From: Mycobacterium arosiense ATCC BAA-1401 = DSM 45069
GTDB taxonomy: Bacteria > Actinomycetota > Actinomycetes > Mycobacteriales > Mycobacteriaceae
Direction of reading: 5' to 3'
DNA: 64,000 nt
Assembly (NCBI RefSeq): GCF_002086125.1
Contig: NZ_MVHG01000021.1
Coordinates: forward strand, 1 to 64,000
In this document: piece by piece, positions 8,257 through 15,675 of the stretch
Layout: each line of letters begins with the position of its first letter
Numbering within the stretch: the stretch's first letter is position 1
The notes under the pieces: generated by a model
Database searches by the model: none
What the model saw: the letters and a program-made list of their open reading frames with translations, nothing else
What the model was told of the DNA's origin: nothing
Translations under genes and position numbers: made by a program

Positions 8257-8395
8257 CCGACTCCTCCTGAATCCCAACGGATTTCGGTTGATCCAACGAA
8301 CACGTCATAGATGACCCGGCCCCTTCGCTCCACTCCCATTACAGGAGCTTCACCACTACTACGAGCCACTCCGCCAGCCGGAACCGCAACGGTAC

Positions 8396-9018
8396 TGAAC
8401 TACCCCAGGTTTTGTTCCGATCCTTATAGGAGGATTGGAAGTTATGCCCCGTCAGTATCCGCCGGAGTTCCGGCAGCGTGCGTTGCGGTTGTTGGACACC
8501 ATGATGGAAGCCTCGGAAGTATCGGAGTTCGAGGCCATCAAGTCCGTGGCCAGCAAACTTGGTATTGCGCAGGAGTCGTTGCGTCGGTGGCGGCGCAGGG
8601 CCCAGGCTGATGCCGGGGAACGGCCCGGCATCACTAGTTCTGAGCATGCCGAGATCCGTAAACTCAAACGCGAGAACGCTGAATTACGCAGAGCGAACGA
8701 TATTTTGAAGTCAGCGTCTGCGTTTCTTGCCGCGGAGTTCGACCGCCCCGCGACGAAATGATCGCCTATATCGATGCTCATCGCGATCAGTTCGGGGTCG
8801 AGCTCATTTGCCGCGTGTTGCGGGCAGCTATCCCCGGATTCCTCACCTCGCGGGACTATCGCGCGGCGCGGACCCGGCCACCGTCGGATCGGGAGATCCG
8901 CGATGAGCAGCTTATCGCCGACCTTCGCACGGTGCACGCGCAGAACTACTCGGTGTACGGGGTCAAGAAGATGCACCAGGCCATGAAGCGCAAGGGCTGG
9001 GTGGTAGGACGCGTGGCC
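8396..9018 (+). mobile_element. IS3-family element, truncated at its right end
   Basis: The left end is marked by TGAACTACCCCAGG, an IS3-type terminal sequence, placed inside the group II intron. It contains a complete orfA and the first 87 codons of orfB. OrfB breaks off after GWVVGR at about 9013, where the second IS3 element begins. No matching right inverted repeat (CCTGGGGTAGTTCA) is seen later in the window, so the rest of the element has been lost rather than merely interrupted. Confidence 0.75.
8444..8761 (+). CDS. IS3-family transposase OrfA
   Basis: A 105-residue DNA-binding subunit. It begins MPRQYPPEFRQRALRLLD, has a helix-turn-helix region (VASKLGIAQESLRRWRRRAQ) and ends with a leucine-zipper-like helix (EIRKLKRENAELRRANDILKSASAF). 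In this family OrfA and OrfB are joined by a -1 frameshift to make the active transposase. The AGGAGG at 8428-8433 lies ten bases upstream of ATG 8444. It overlaps orfB by four bases. The protein itself appears intact, although the element is not mobile because orfB is cut. Confidence 0.85.
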   Translation: MPRQYPPEFRQRALRLLDTMMEASEVSEFEAIKSVASKLGIAQESLRRWRRRAQADAGERPGITSSEHAEIRKLKRENAELRRANDILKSASAFLAAEFDRPATK

Positions 9019-9021
9019 TGA
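8758..9021 (+). pseudogene. IS3-family transposase OrfB, 3'-truncated
   Basis: The first 87 residues of an IS3 OrfB (MIAYIDAHRDQFGVE to MKRKGWVVGR). These match the N-terminal HTH_21-like part, and the integrase core with its DDE triad is missing. The frame ends by chance just inside the left terminus of the following IS3 element. It starts on the ATGA that ends orfA. Confidence 0.85.
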
Positions 9022-9109
9022 CCCCCATCCGTTGATCCGCGAGATCTGTACCCGTGTTGTAGGGCCATCGTTGTGAGAGTCGAGGGCAGAGTGATCCTCA
9101 GGAGGTCAC

Positions 9110-9628
9110 ATGCCCCGTATGTATTCGTCGTCGGTGCGCCGGCAAATCGTTAATCGGCTGCGGTCGGGTGAACCAGTGGCTGCCGTGGCGGCCGAGACCG
9201 GGATTTGTCAGGCGACGCTGTTCCGCTGGAAACGCCAGGCACTCATCGATGCCGGAGTCATCGAGGGCACCCCGAGCGTGGAGGCCGACGAGCTGGCGGC
9301 CGCTCATAGGCGCATCGCTGCGCTGGAAGCCGAACTGGCGCTGACCCGCGACGCCTGCGAGCTGTTCGATGAACAGGCGGTGGTGCCCCCAAAACGCCGA
9401 CGCGCGATCGCTGAAGGGCTGATCGCGCGAGGATATTCAGCCCGATCCTCTTGTCGGATAACCGGATTAGCACATTCACTATTGCAATATCATCGGCGTC
9501 GCCCTATCCCGGACCGTGAGGTGAGGCGGCTTATTGTTGCCGACACGATCACCGAGATCCACCGCCTTCCCGCGGCACCTACGGGCGCCGCCGAGTCCGC
9601 GCAGCGCTGCTGGCCGACTACGAAATGA
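9110..9628 (+). pseudogene. IS3 transposase, OrfA plus start of OrfB, frameshifted
   Basis: An OrfA-type helix-turn-helix region (PVAAVAAETGICQATLFRWKRQ) and coiled coil (AAAHRRIAALEAELALTRDA) run directly into the N-terminal part of an OrfB (IAEGLIARGYSARSSCRITGL). Near 9568-9580 the expected SRGTYGRRRVRAALLADYE continues in the next frame, so one base has been lost. The frame shown ends in nonsense (LPAAPTGAAESAQ). The ATG is preceded by CAGGAGG. Confidence 0.8.
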
Positions 9629-9877
9629 ACGTCAACCTCAAGCTGGTCAACTCGATCATGTCGGCACAAGGTCTGTACGGGCTACCGCGCCCGGGGCGAC
9701 GAAAGCCCAATCGGATCGGCGTCGACACCCCGGTTGACCTGGTTAATCGGCGGTTCACCGCCACTGGCCCTAACGAGTTGTGGTGTACCGACATCACCGA
9801 GCATCCGGCACGCGACGGAAAGGTGTACTGCTGTGCGATCCTGGACTGCTTCTCTCGCATGATCGTGGCCCGCACCT
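9582..9877 (+). pseudogene. IS3 transposase OrfB, first core segment
   Basis: This continues the OrfB reading frame after the frameshift: RGTYGRRRVRAAL, then NELWCTDITEHPARDGKVYC with the first catalytic Asp of the DDE triad, then CAILDCFSRMIVAR. It is cut at 9877 by the IS256-family element and resumes at 11360 with TFSTTADTALVNNAV. Confidence 0.8.
9869..9877. repeat. 9-bp target duplication, left copy
   Basis: CCCGCACCT directly left of the IS256-family element, identical to 11351-11359. Nine bases is within the usual range for this family (8-9 bp). Confidence 0.85.
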
Positions 9878-11350
9878 GAGATATTGTCAAGACCTGTGGA
9901 TGAGGTTGTTTCAGGCGACCTCCGTTTCGTTGGATTTGGCCGGCTCACTGGGTGTGATGTCGGTGGGTCTTTCGAGCAGTTTGCCTTTGTGGAAGACGGC
10001 GCCGGCGCGGACCAGGGCAACCAGGTGTGGTGCGTTGACCGCACGCCAGCGGGCCTGTGCGGCGTCGATCAACTTGCAGGCCATGGTCAGCCCGGCAGCT
10101 CGTGAGCCGGGGCCTTTGGTGACTTTGGTTCTCAAACGTACTGTGGCGAAGGTACTTTCGATCGGGTTAGTGGTTCTCAAATGGATCCAGTGTTCGGCTG
10201 GGTAGCGGTAGAACTCTAGGAGCACATCGGCGTTGTCGACGATTTTGGCGACTGCCTTGGGGTACTTGGCGCCGTAGTCGATTTCGAAGGCCTTGATCGC
10301 GACCTGGGCCTTGTCGATGTCCTCGGCGTTGTAGATCTCCTTGAGCGCGGCCAACGCCCCCGGATGCGCCGATTTTGGCAGTGCTGCAAGCACATTGGCC
10401 TGGACATGGAACCAGCACCGCTGCTCCCGGGTGTCGGGGAACACCTCGCGCAGCGCCTTCCAGAACCCCAGCGCGCCGTCACCGACGGCCAGCACCGGAG
10501 CGGTCATCCCGCGGCGCCGACACGACCGCAGCAGATCAGCCCACGACTCGGTCGATTCGCGGAACCCGTCGGCCAGGGCGACCAACTCCTTGCGGCCATC
10601 AGCACGCACCCCGATCATCACCAGCAAGCAGAGCTTCTCCTGCTCCAACCGAACCTTGAGGTGGATGCCGTCTACCCACAGGTAGACGAAGTCTGTGTCC
10701 GACAGATCCCGAGCGGCGAAGGTCTTGGCCTCGTCCTGCCACTGGCTGGTAAGCCGGGTGATCGTCGATGCCGACAACCCGGCGCCGGTGCCCAGGAACT
10801 GCTCCAGCGCGGGCCCGAAATCGCCGCTGGACAGCCCATGCAGGTAGAGCAGCGGCAACACCTCAGCCATCTGCGGAGACTTGCGCGCCCAGGCCGGCAG
10901 GATCGCCGAGGAAAACCGCTGCCGCTCACCGGTATCGGCGTCGACGCGCTTGTCGTTGACCCGCGGCGCCGTCACCGTGACCGCACCCGCCGCGTCAGCA
11001 CTTCACGCTGATGGTGATAGCCGTTGCGCACCACCAGTCGATGGCCGTTCTCGTCGACCGACCCGGCATGGGCATCGATGTAGGCGGCGACCTCGGCGGC
11101 CAACGCCGCCGCCAGCATCTGCCGGGCACCGTCGCGGACAATCTCATCGAGCAACGACCGACCCGCACCAGCGTCCTCGTTGGACGATTCGGAGTCGTGA
11201 ACTACCGTGAGCATGGGCGTACCTTCCCGAACCAGCGCGTCAACGCCGGCTCATGATCAGACCTACGTGAACTTCAGATCATCCTCGGGAAGGTGCGCCC
11301 ACTTTCACGCTATCTCACCGAGGCTCATCCACAGGTTCTGATCATTGCTC
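9878..11350 (-). mobile_element. IS256-family insertion sequence (1473 bp)
   Basis: The ends are imperfect inverted repeats of about 27 bases: the left begins GAGATATTGTCAAGACC and the right, read on the minus strand, begins GAGCAATGATCAGAACC, and both continue TGTGGATGAG. CCCGCACCT is duplicated on both sides. The single transposase gene is on the minus strand and carries a frameshift. The insertion splits the IS3 orfB, so this is the youngest of the three insertion events. Confidence 0.9.
9911..11214 (-). pseudogene. IS256-family (Mutator-type) transposase, frameshifted
   Basis: N-terminal residues (SLLDEIVRDGARQMLAAALAAEV, then VRNGYHHQREVLT) are in the frame that stops at 10972. The remainder (VTAPRVNDKRVD to the C terminus) is in the frame from 10975 to 9911. 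Joined, they make a normal length of about 430 residues. The catalytic triad is visible as Asp in LWVDGIHL, Asp in AVGDGALGFW and Glu in NPIESTFATVRLR. The break is at about 10991-10996, where one base appears deleted between codons for VLT and AAGAV. It is not in a homopolymer, so real inactivation is likely. Confidence 0.85.
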
Positions 11351-11359
11351 CCCGCACCT
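11351..11359. repeat. 9-bp target duplication, right copy
   Basis: CCCGCACCT directly right of the IS256-family element; matches 9869-9877. Confidence 0.85.
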
Positions 11360-11760
11360 TCTCCACCACCGCTGACACCGCACTGGTCAATAACGCGGTC
11401 AATATGGCGGTGAAAAACCGAACACGAAGTGGCTCAACGATTCTGCACGCTGATCACGGGACTCAGTTCACGTCGTGGAGCTTTGGGGAGAACATGCGCC
11501 GATGGGGCCTACTCGGTTCATTTGGCACCGTCGGCGACTGCTTCGATAACGCCGCCATGGAGTCGTTCTGGGCGCGGACGCAGGTCGAGTTGCTAAACAC
11601 CCGCAGATGGGCCACCACCATCGAGTTGGCCGCAGCCATGGCCGATTACATCGACAACTTCTATAACGCCGAACGCCGCCACAGCTACCTCGGTAACATC
11701 AGCCCCGCAGAGTTCGAAACGCTCTGGACGTTCACCTATTCGATACCTCAACTCGCATAA
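11360..11760 (+). pseudogene. IS3 transposase OrfB, C-terminal segment
   Basis: This is the rest of the OrfB integrase core after the IS256-family insertion. It contains the second catalytic Asp in HADHGTQFTSW and the catalytic Glu in DNAAMESFWARTQVELL, then the conserved RRHSYLGNISPAEFE. An open frame extends upstream to 11293 but the part before 11351 is IS256-family terminal sequence and is not transposase. Confidence 0.85.
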
Positions 11761-11878
11761 TCGCGGCTCGAAACGACGGGGACATATCATTATCCGGGAA
11801 GTGACGGCACCGGTCACCCCCGTCTGCAGCGAAGATGACTGGTTCCGGCCCACCGAGCGAACCAAGTAGCAAGCTCGC

Positions 11879-12028
11879 TAACTGATATTTCAACGGATAA
11901 CGTTGCTGCACACCGGACACTTCTCCGCCTTTGAACGTCCCGACGACATGGCGCGCATCTTGGTTGAGGCGGCCCCAAGCTCACCGCAGGATCGCCGGCA
12001 AGCATCTCTGATCCCACCGGAAGGGTGA
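11879..12028 (+). pseudogene. C-terminal remnant of an alpha/beta-hydrolase
   Basis: A short plus-strand frame ending TGA at 12028 reads LLHTGHFSAFERPDDMARILVEA. This resembles the C-terminal strand-helix of epoxide-hydrolase or haloalkane-dehalogenase-like enzymes, where the catalytic His lies in a GGHF or TGHF motif. No start codon or N-terminal two thirds is present, because the insertion elements lie immediately upstream. From memory, an epoxide hydrolase gene (EphB) belongs to the M. tuberculosis Mce3R regulon, so the loss could be relevant. Short match, so moderate confidence. Confidence 0.45.
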
Positions 12029-12205
12029 AATGGCCGAGACAATCCCCACGTCGTCAACCGCTTCGTGATCGACTCCGAGGACACGTTCGATGAATTGCAG
12101 CGGCGGGTACGAATCGCTGTTTTCCATCGGAGATTTCGCCGAACTCGCCGCCCGTGCGCGGGAACACAGAGCGGGCTTTCGGGCATCAGTTCGATGCCGC
12201 GTGGA
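12029..12205. other. Degenerate sequence after the hydrolase remnant
   Basis: Fragments such as NRFVIDSEDTFDELQRR and, in another frame, YESLFSIGDFAELAARA look like pieces of one protein broken by a frameshift near 12105, but none has a start codon with a ribosome binding site. I treat it as decayed coding sequence. Confidence 0.35.
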
Positions 12206-12316
12206 TCAGTTGGCCGCGTACGATGGCGGCGGGTAAACGCCTCGCAGGTCCCAGGCGAACCACTTGATGAAGTATTCAAGTTCGTCGCTGACGTCGTAGT
12301 CCACGTTTGGATCCAT
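12206..12316 (-). CDS. 36-residue small protein
   Basis: MDPNVDYDVSDELEYFIKWF followed by an ending in YPPPSYAAN: acidic N-terminal half, an amphipathic aromatic helix in the middle, and a Pro/Tyr tail. AAGGGA lies about seven bases before the ATG. It is just downstream of the MPT51-like gene on the same strand (38-base gap), so it may be the last gene of that unit. I do not recognise it; coding potential rests on the ribosome binding site and the non-random composition. Confidence 0.4.
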   Translation of the reverse strand: MDPNVDYDVSDELEYFIKWFAWDLRGVYPPPSYAAN

Positions 12317-12354
12317 GCTGTTCCCTTCTGTCGAAGATCTCGACGGTTCAATGG

Positions 12355-13242
12355 TTATCGGATCGATGCGGCCATATCGCCGGACATCGCACGGAGCTGG
12401 GGTGCCCATGTAGACCAGTCGTGGTTGCCGTCGACTGGGAAGTCGAAATGACCGTTGTCGGCTCCGGTGTTTCGATAGTGTGCATAGAAGCTGCGGCTGC
12501 TGCTCTGAGCTTGATCGCAGTATCCGATCATCGCGGCCGGATCACTGCAGGTGAGCGTCTGCGGGGAGAAAACCCACAGGCGAGTGTTGTTGTTGCCCAA
12601 CAAGGCGACGTGCACATCGGGGTCATGCCACTTCCATCGTCCTAGCTGCGCTGCACCCCACATCGCTTGGGTGTTCACACCGCCGAACCGTTGCATGCCC
12701 TCCGTGATCGCACCATTGAATGTGGTGTTGGACGGGATTAAGAATCCTGACATCGAGCCGGCGTACTTGAACCTGTCGGGATGAAATTCCGCCAACGTGA
12801 TTGCGGCCGCGCCACCCTGAGATGCACCGACTATCGCGTGGCCACCCGGCGCTAGGCCTTTGTTGGCGGCCAGCCAGTTGGGCAGCTCATCGGCGAGAAA
12901 GGTTTCCCACTGCTTGCTACCGTCCTGTTCCCAGTTGGTGTAGAGGCTGTACGCTCCGCCGGCGGGTGCAACAACGGAAATGCCCTTGCCGGCAAGGGTG
13001 TCCATGGCACTTCCCGCGGTGACCCAGTTGCTGACGGCATCTCCGGCGTTAAAGGCATCGAGCAGAAAGACGCCATGAGGTCCCCCGCCTTGGAAGTCGA
13101 CAGGGATCTCGCGGCCCATCGCTGGGGACGGCACCATGAGGTGTTCGATCGCGGGCGATGCTTTGGCCTGCGCCGCGGTCCACAGACAGAGACCCAGGGT
13201 CGCCGCCAAGCCGACGCGAAGCAACATCACAGCAGGTTTCAC
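12355..13242 (-). CDS. MPT51/antigen 85-like secreted protein with catalytic Ser and His
   Basis: A 295-residue secreted esterase-fold protein starting at GTG 13242 (AGAAGGGA upstream). Residues 1-30 are a Sec signal (MLLRVGLAATLGLCLW, cleavage after AKA). The mature part follows MPT51 (FbpD, Rv3803c) closely: AFNAGDAVSNWVTAG, GISVVAPAGGAYS, TNWEQDGSKQW, HPDRFKYAGSMSGFL, LGRWKWHDPDVH. MPT51 of M. tuberculosis, from memory, has Ala in place of the nucleophile (GAAQGG) and lacks the catalytic His. Here the sequence reads GASQGG and DGNHDW, which restores both. The acid residue is not obvious. Mycolyltransfer or another ester transfer outside the membrane is therefore possible. It lies at the end of the mce unit. 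Confidence 0.8.
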   Translation of the reverse strand: MKPAVMLLRVGLAATLGLCLWTAAQAKASPAIEHLMVPSPAMGREIPVDFQGGGPHGVFLLDAFNAGDAVSNWVTAGSAMDTLAGKGISVVAPAGGAYSLYTNWEQDGSKQWETFLADELPNWLAANKGLAPGGHAIVGASQGGAAAITLAEFHPDRFKYAGSMSGFLIPSNTTFNGAITEGMQRFGGVNTQAMWGAAQLGRWKWHDPDVHVALLGNNNTRLWVFSPQTLTCSDPAAMIGYCDQAQSSSRSFYAHYRNTGADNGHFDFPVDGNHDWSTWAPQLRAMSGDMAASIR

Positions 13243-13372
13243 AGTGCCGTATCCCTTCTTCTCGACGGGAATTGACCGCGACGACGGCGCCGAGAATCCA
13301 GGAACGAATGCGGCGATCGAGGTCGGTGCGCGCGGGAGACGCTGCCGGCCAGACGTGACCCATCGGTGGCTT

Positions 13373-13891
13373 TCATTTCGGCTGTCCGTAGACGGCAACC
13401 ACGACGCTGCGATCGAGTCGGTTGCCCGACCACACTCCGATTGCGGTATTAGCGCAGTTCGACATGATCGCGAACATGTCTGGGTTGTAATACCATTGAT
13501 GGAGCACGTCGAGATTGTTGATCGCCATCGACTGGTTGATAGCAACTGTTTCAGCGGCCACGCCGTGAAATCCGGCCGCGTTAGCACGATCTTGTGGCGC
13601 CGAGCCGTCGGAGCCGATGTCACCGTCAAGACTGTGGTTGTTGAGGACATCGTCGGTGTGCCATTGGGCAGCGAGTCGCAGTTGCGGGCTGACTTTCACA
13701 TCGTTGGTACAGCCGGCTTGATGCTGAAGGGTGTAGATGTTGGCTACCACACTGTTGTTGAGACGGGTGTTGTCCGCGTGAGCGGATGGGATTGGCGTTA
13801 CGCATCCCACCACGACGGCCGCCGATAGCGCGAGCCTCGTACGGCCTGTTCGCAGCATGATGGACATGGTGGTTGCCGCTTTCAACGTCAT
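13373..13891 (-). CDS. Secreted CAP/SCP-domain protein
   Basis: A 172-residue protein with an N-terminal signal sequence (LALSAAVVVGCVTPIPSAHA) and a small CAP-superfamily domain. Recognisable parts are VSPQLRLAAQWHTDDVLNN, SDGSAPQDRANAAGF, VAAETVAINQ and NCANTAIGVW, which follow the usual CAP order of helix, His/Glu-bearing segments and last strand. It overlaps the DUF732 gene by four bases (ATGA), so the two are co-translated. Starts at 13867 and 13858 are possible. Genes of this class follow mce operons in mycobacteria; the role in lipid transport is unknown. Confidence 0.75.
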   Translation of the reverse strand: MTLKAATTMSIMLRTGRTRLALSAAVVVGCVTPIPSAHADNTRLNNSVVANIYTLQHQAGCTNDVKVSPQLRLAAQWHTDDVLNNHSLDGDIGSDGSAPQDRANAAGFHGVAAETVAINQSMAINNLDVLHQWYYNPDMFAIMSNCANTAIGVWSGNRLDRSVVVAVYGQPK

Positions 13892-14253
13892 GGTGCCGGT
13901 GGCTGATAATGCGCTGCAGAGTTGCGCAGCTGCCAGATCAGTTGCGGACAGAGGATGTTAACCGCGTTGGAGACAAGGTAATTGGCGGCGAACTCATCAT
14001 TGGGTAGTACGTCGTTTTTCACCTCGCCCATCACTTGGGGAAATGTCTCGCCCTGCCCGACCTTGTCGCAGATGCCATGCCCGTAGCTGACTGCTTCCGA
14101 CGACCCCGGGAAGTTGTAGTGTCGGCGCACCGTGACGTCGTAAGCGTATTCGATATCGGGGTCCGGGGCAGCGAGCGCCGCGGGCGCCAACCAAACGCTG
14201 GAAGCGAGTACCGATATAACCGCCGCTGCGGGTGCAGAGCTCCGAATCGTCAT
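13888..14253 (-). CDS. Secreted DUF732-family protein
   Basis: A 121-residue exported protein: signal peptide (AAAVISVLASSVWLAPAALA), then a DUF732-type domain with VRRHYNFPGSSEAVSYGHGICDKVGQGETF and a later NILCPQL. The two cysteines are spaced as in other DUF732 proteins and probably form a disulfide. The family is restricted to mycobacteria and relatives and has no known activity. It follows the second Mce-associated gene by 19 bases, so it belongs to the mce transcription unit. Confidence 0.8.
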   Translation of the reverse strand: MTIRSSAPAAAVISVLASSVWLAPAALAAPDPDIEYAYDVTVRRHYNFPGSSEAVSYGHGICDKVGQGETFPQVMGEVKNDVLPNDEFAANYLVSNAVNILCPQLIWQLRNSAAHYQPPAP

Positions 14254-14272
14254 CGTGTCAACTCTTCTCGAC

Positions 14273-14962
14273 TCATACGGGGGTGAATTGCGAGATCAGC
14301 CAGCGGTCGTTCACCTTGTCCAATGTGATGCGCACGCTAGACGCGGTATCGGTGGGTGGGTCACCGCCCATCATGATGGTCTGATTGACAAAGACCAAAA
14401 CTGTTGCGTGGCTTGCCGTTGCCGATTGGGATGCGGCGGCGGGTACGGTCGCAATCGCTGAGATCTTCTTCTGCTTAGCACCAGGAATGACCACGTCGTG
14501 GATCAGCTTGGCATATTCCTGGCGGAAAGAGCCGGTCATGCGGTCGCCGGCTGCCGTGAGTTCCTTCTCGACCGTGTCGGGGCGATAGGACAACATCGCT
14601 ATCGTGCTCTCGGTTGCGGCCTGGACTGATGTGACGGCCGCGGTCTGTGCCAAACGGGCTGAACCGTCAACCCATTTAAGGTAGGCGCCGGCAAGCGTCA
14701 AGATCAGTGCAACTCCGGCGACAGTGAGATGCGTCAACCGCCGGTTCCATGCGAATCGTCGTGTGCGCGGTTTTGGACTTTCGACCTCGGGCGCCTCTGT
14801 CGAGGTTTCGCCCGCATCGTGATCTCTGATATCGGCCTTTTCGTCAACCTCGTCCACGGGGTCTGTCTGCTCGGTGGCATGATCTGTGTCGCCAAGATCG
14901 GCTTCGCCTTCGGCGGCGGGATGAGGTGATGACTTGTCCGTCATGCTGTCGACGTAGAGCAT
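14273..14962 (-). CDS. Mce-associated membrane protein (second copy)
   Basis: A 229-residue single-pass membrane protein. It has a long acidic cytoplasmic N terminus, one transmembrane helix (THLTVAGVALILTLAGAYLKW, about 100-119) and an external domain ending in VRITLDKVNDRWLISQFTPV, the usual ending of Mas proteins (a fold shared with VirB8/NTF2-like domains). ATG 14962 has GGAGG five bases upstream and is preferred over TTG 14974. Mas proteins are thought to stabilise Mce complexes in the periplasm. Paired with the preceding Mas gene, as in M. tuberculosis mce3 and mce1 operons. Confidence 0.8.
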   Translation of the reverse strand: MLYVDSMTDKSSPHPAAEGEADLGDTDHATEQTDPVDEVDEKADIRDHDAGETSTEAPEVESPKPRTRRFAWNRRLTHLTVAGVALILTLAGAYLKWVDGSARLAQTAAVTSVQAATESTIAMLSYRPDTVEKELTAAGDRMTGSFRQEYAKLIHDVVIPGAKQKKISAIATVPAAASQSATASHATVLVFVNQTIMMGGDPPTDTASSVRITLDKVNDRWLISQFTPV

Positions 14963-15006
14963 GTCGGCCTCCAATCTGGTGAGCTTTGGGTGCGGATTAG
15001 CGACGG

Positions 15007-15675
15007 TCAGGGTACGAACTGAACGTCGGAGATTTTCGGGATGTCATTGACTTTGTCCACGCTGATGCGCATCCGCCACGCGCGCGGCTCTTGCTCTGGC
15101 GCACCAGCATTCGACATCTTGACCGAAACAGTCACGAGCACCTGCGCCTGATTACCGTGCTGTGATTCCACGCCAGCTTCGGTCACCCTGCCTTCTGATT
15201 TGGATTGAGCCTGTTTGACCACTTCCATGAACGGCTGAGAGCGCCTTTGGAAATCGTCATGGAAGGTTCCGGTCGACATATCCAGAATTCGCTTGATGTC
15301 GGCGTCGGCCTTTGTGTAATCGATGGTGGTCAAATTGACCACCCCTTGACGGGCCGCCTCGACCAGTTGGTTTCGCTGCTCTCGCGTTTGCCCGTCTTCG
15401 TAGGTGCGGTAACCCAGCCACCCGACGACCCCGATAAGGGCCAGCATGGCGGCCGCTATCAGCGCGACTGGGCGCGTTATCGACGAGAATCGCTTGGCAA
15501 CAACACTTGTCGTGTCATCACCGTCGTCTTCTCGCACCGCGGCGTCATCGGTGGCGGGGTCGGAGATGGCCTCGGTGCCGTCGTCGTCGGCGTGGGTTTC
15601 CTCGTCGACGGGCGCTGCCTGGCCTTCGGGAGGACTCTCGTTTAGTGACTCGGCGGCGCGAGCATGCTCTGCCAT
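15007..15675 (-). CDS. Mce-associated membrane protein (first copy)
   Basis: A 222-residue protein: acidic, disordered cytoplasmic region, one transmembrane helix (PVALIAAAMLALIGVVGWLGY, about 67-87), then a periplasmic Mas domain with MDYTK-like TIDYTKADADIKRILDMSTGTF and the ending MRISVDKVNDIPKISDVQFVP. The start overlaps the end of mceF by 34 bases and has AAAGG six bases upstream, which points to tight co-translation. Same expected role as the second copy. Confidence 0.8.
   Translation of the reverse strand: MAEHARAAESLNESPPEGQAAPVDEETHADDDGTEAISDPATDDAAVREDDGDDTTSVVAKRFSSITRPVALIAAAMLALIGVVGWLGYRTYEDGQTREQRNQLVEAARQGVVNLTTIDYTKADADIKRILDMSTGTFHDDFQRRSQPFMEVVKQAQSKSEGRVTEAGVESQHGNQAQVLVTVSVKMSNAGAPEQEPRAWRMRISVDKVNDIPKISDVQFVP

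Larger units (their letters stand above)
6907..8395 (-). mobile_element. Group II intron, 5'-truncated
   Basis: The minus strand carries a maturase gene followed by an intact domain V and a domain VI-like hairpin, the layout of a bacterial group II intron. The 3' end is placed near 6907, where the sequence reads CACCCGAC. Upstream of the maturase the intron sequence continues to about 8395 and then stops where an IS3 end (TGAACTACCCCAGG) begins at 8396. No 5' GUGYG end or domain I is visible in the window beyond the insertion sequences. Splicing and retrohoming should therefore be impossible. The 3' boundary is reasonably placed; the 5' boundary is the point of disruption, not a natural end. 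Confidence 0.75.
9019..11784 (+). mobile_element. Second IS3-family element, split by an IS256-family element
   Basis: Terminal repeats are TGACCCCCATCCGTTGATCC at the left and, on the opposite strand, TGTCCCCGTCGTTTCGAGCC at the right; they agree at TG.CCCC, GTT and the following CCGCG. Removing the inserted IS256-family element and one copy of its 9-bp duplication leaves about 1.28 kb, a normal IS3 size. The flanks (left ...GCGTGGCC, right TATCATTA...) show no direct repeat, so one side has probably been rearranged or deleted since insertion. Confidence 0.75.

Noticed and set aside
11890..12351. 153-residue minus-strand open frame over the region next to the insertion elements
   Set aside because: It overlaps a better-supported small gene in another frame and a plus-strand hydrolase remnant; composition is random and the start lacks a ribosome binding site.
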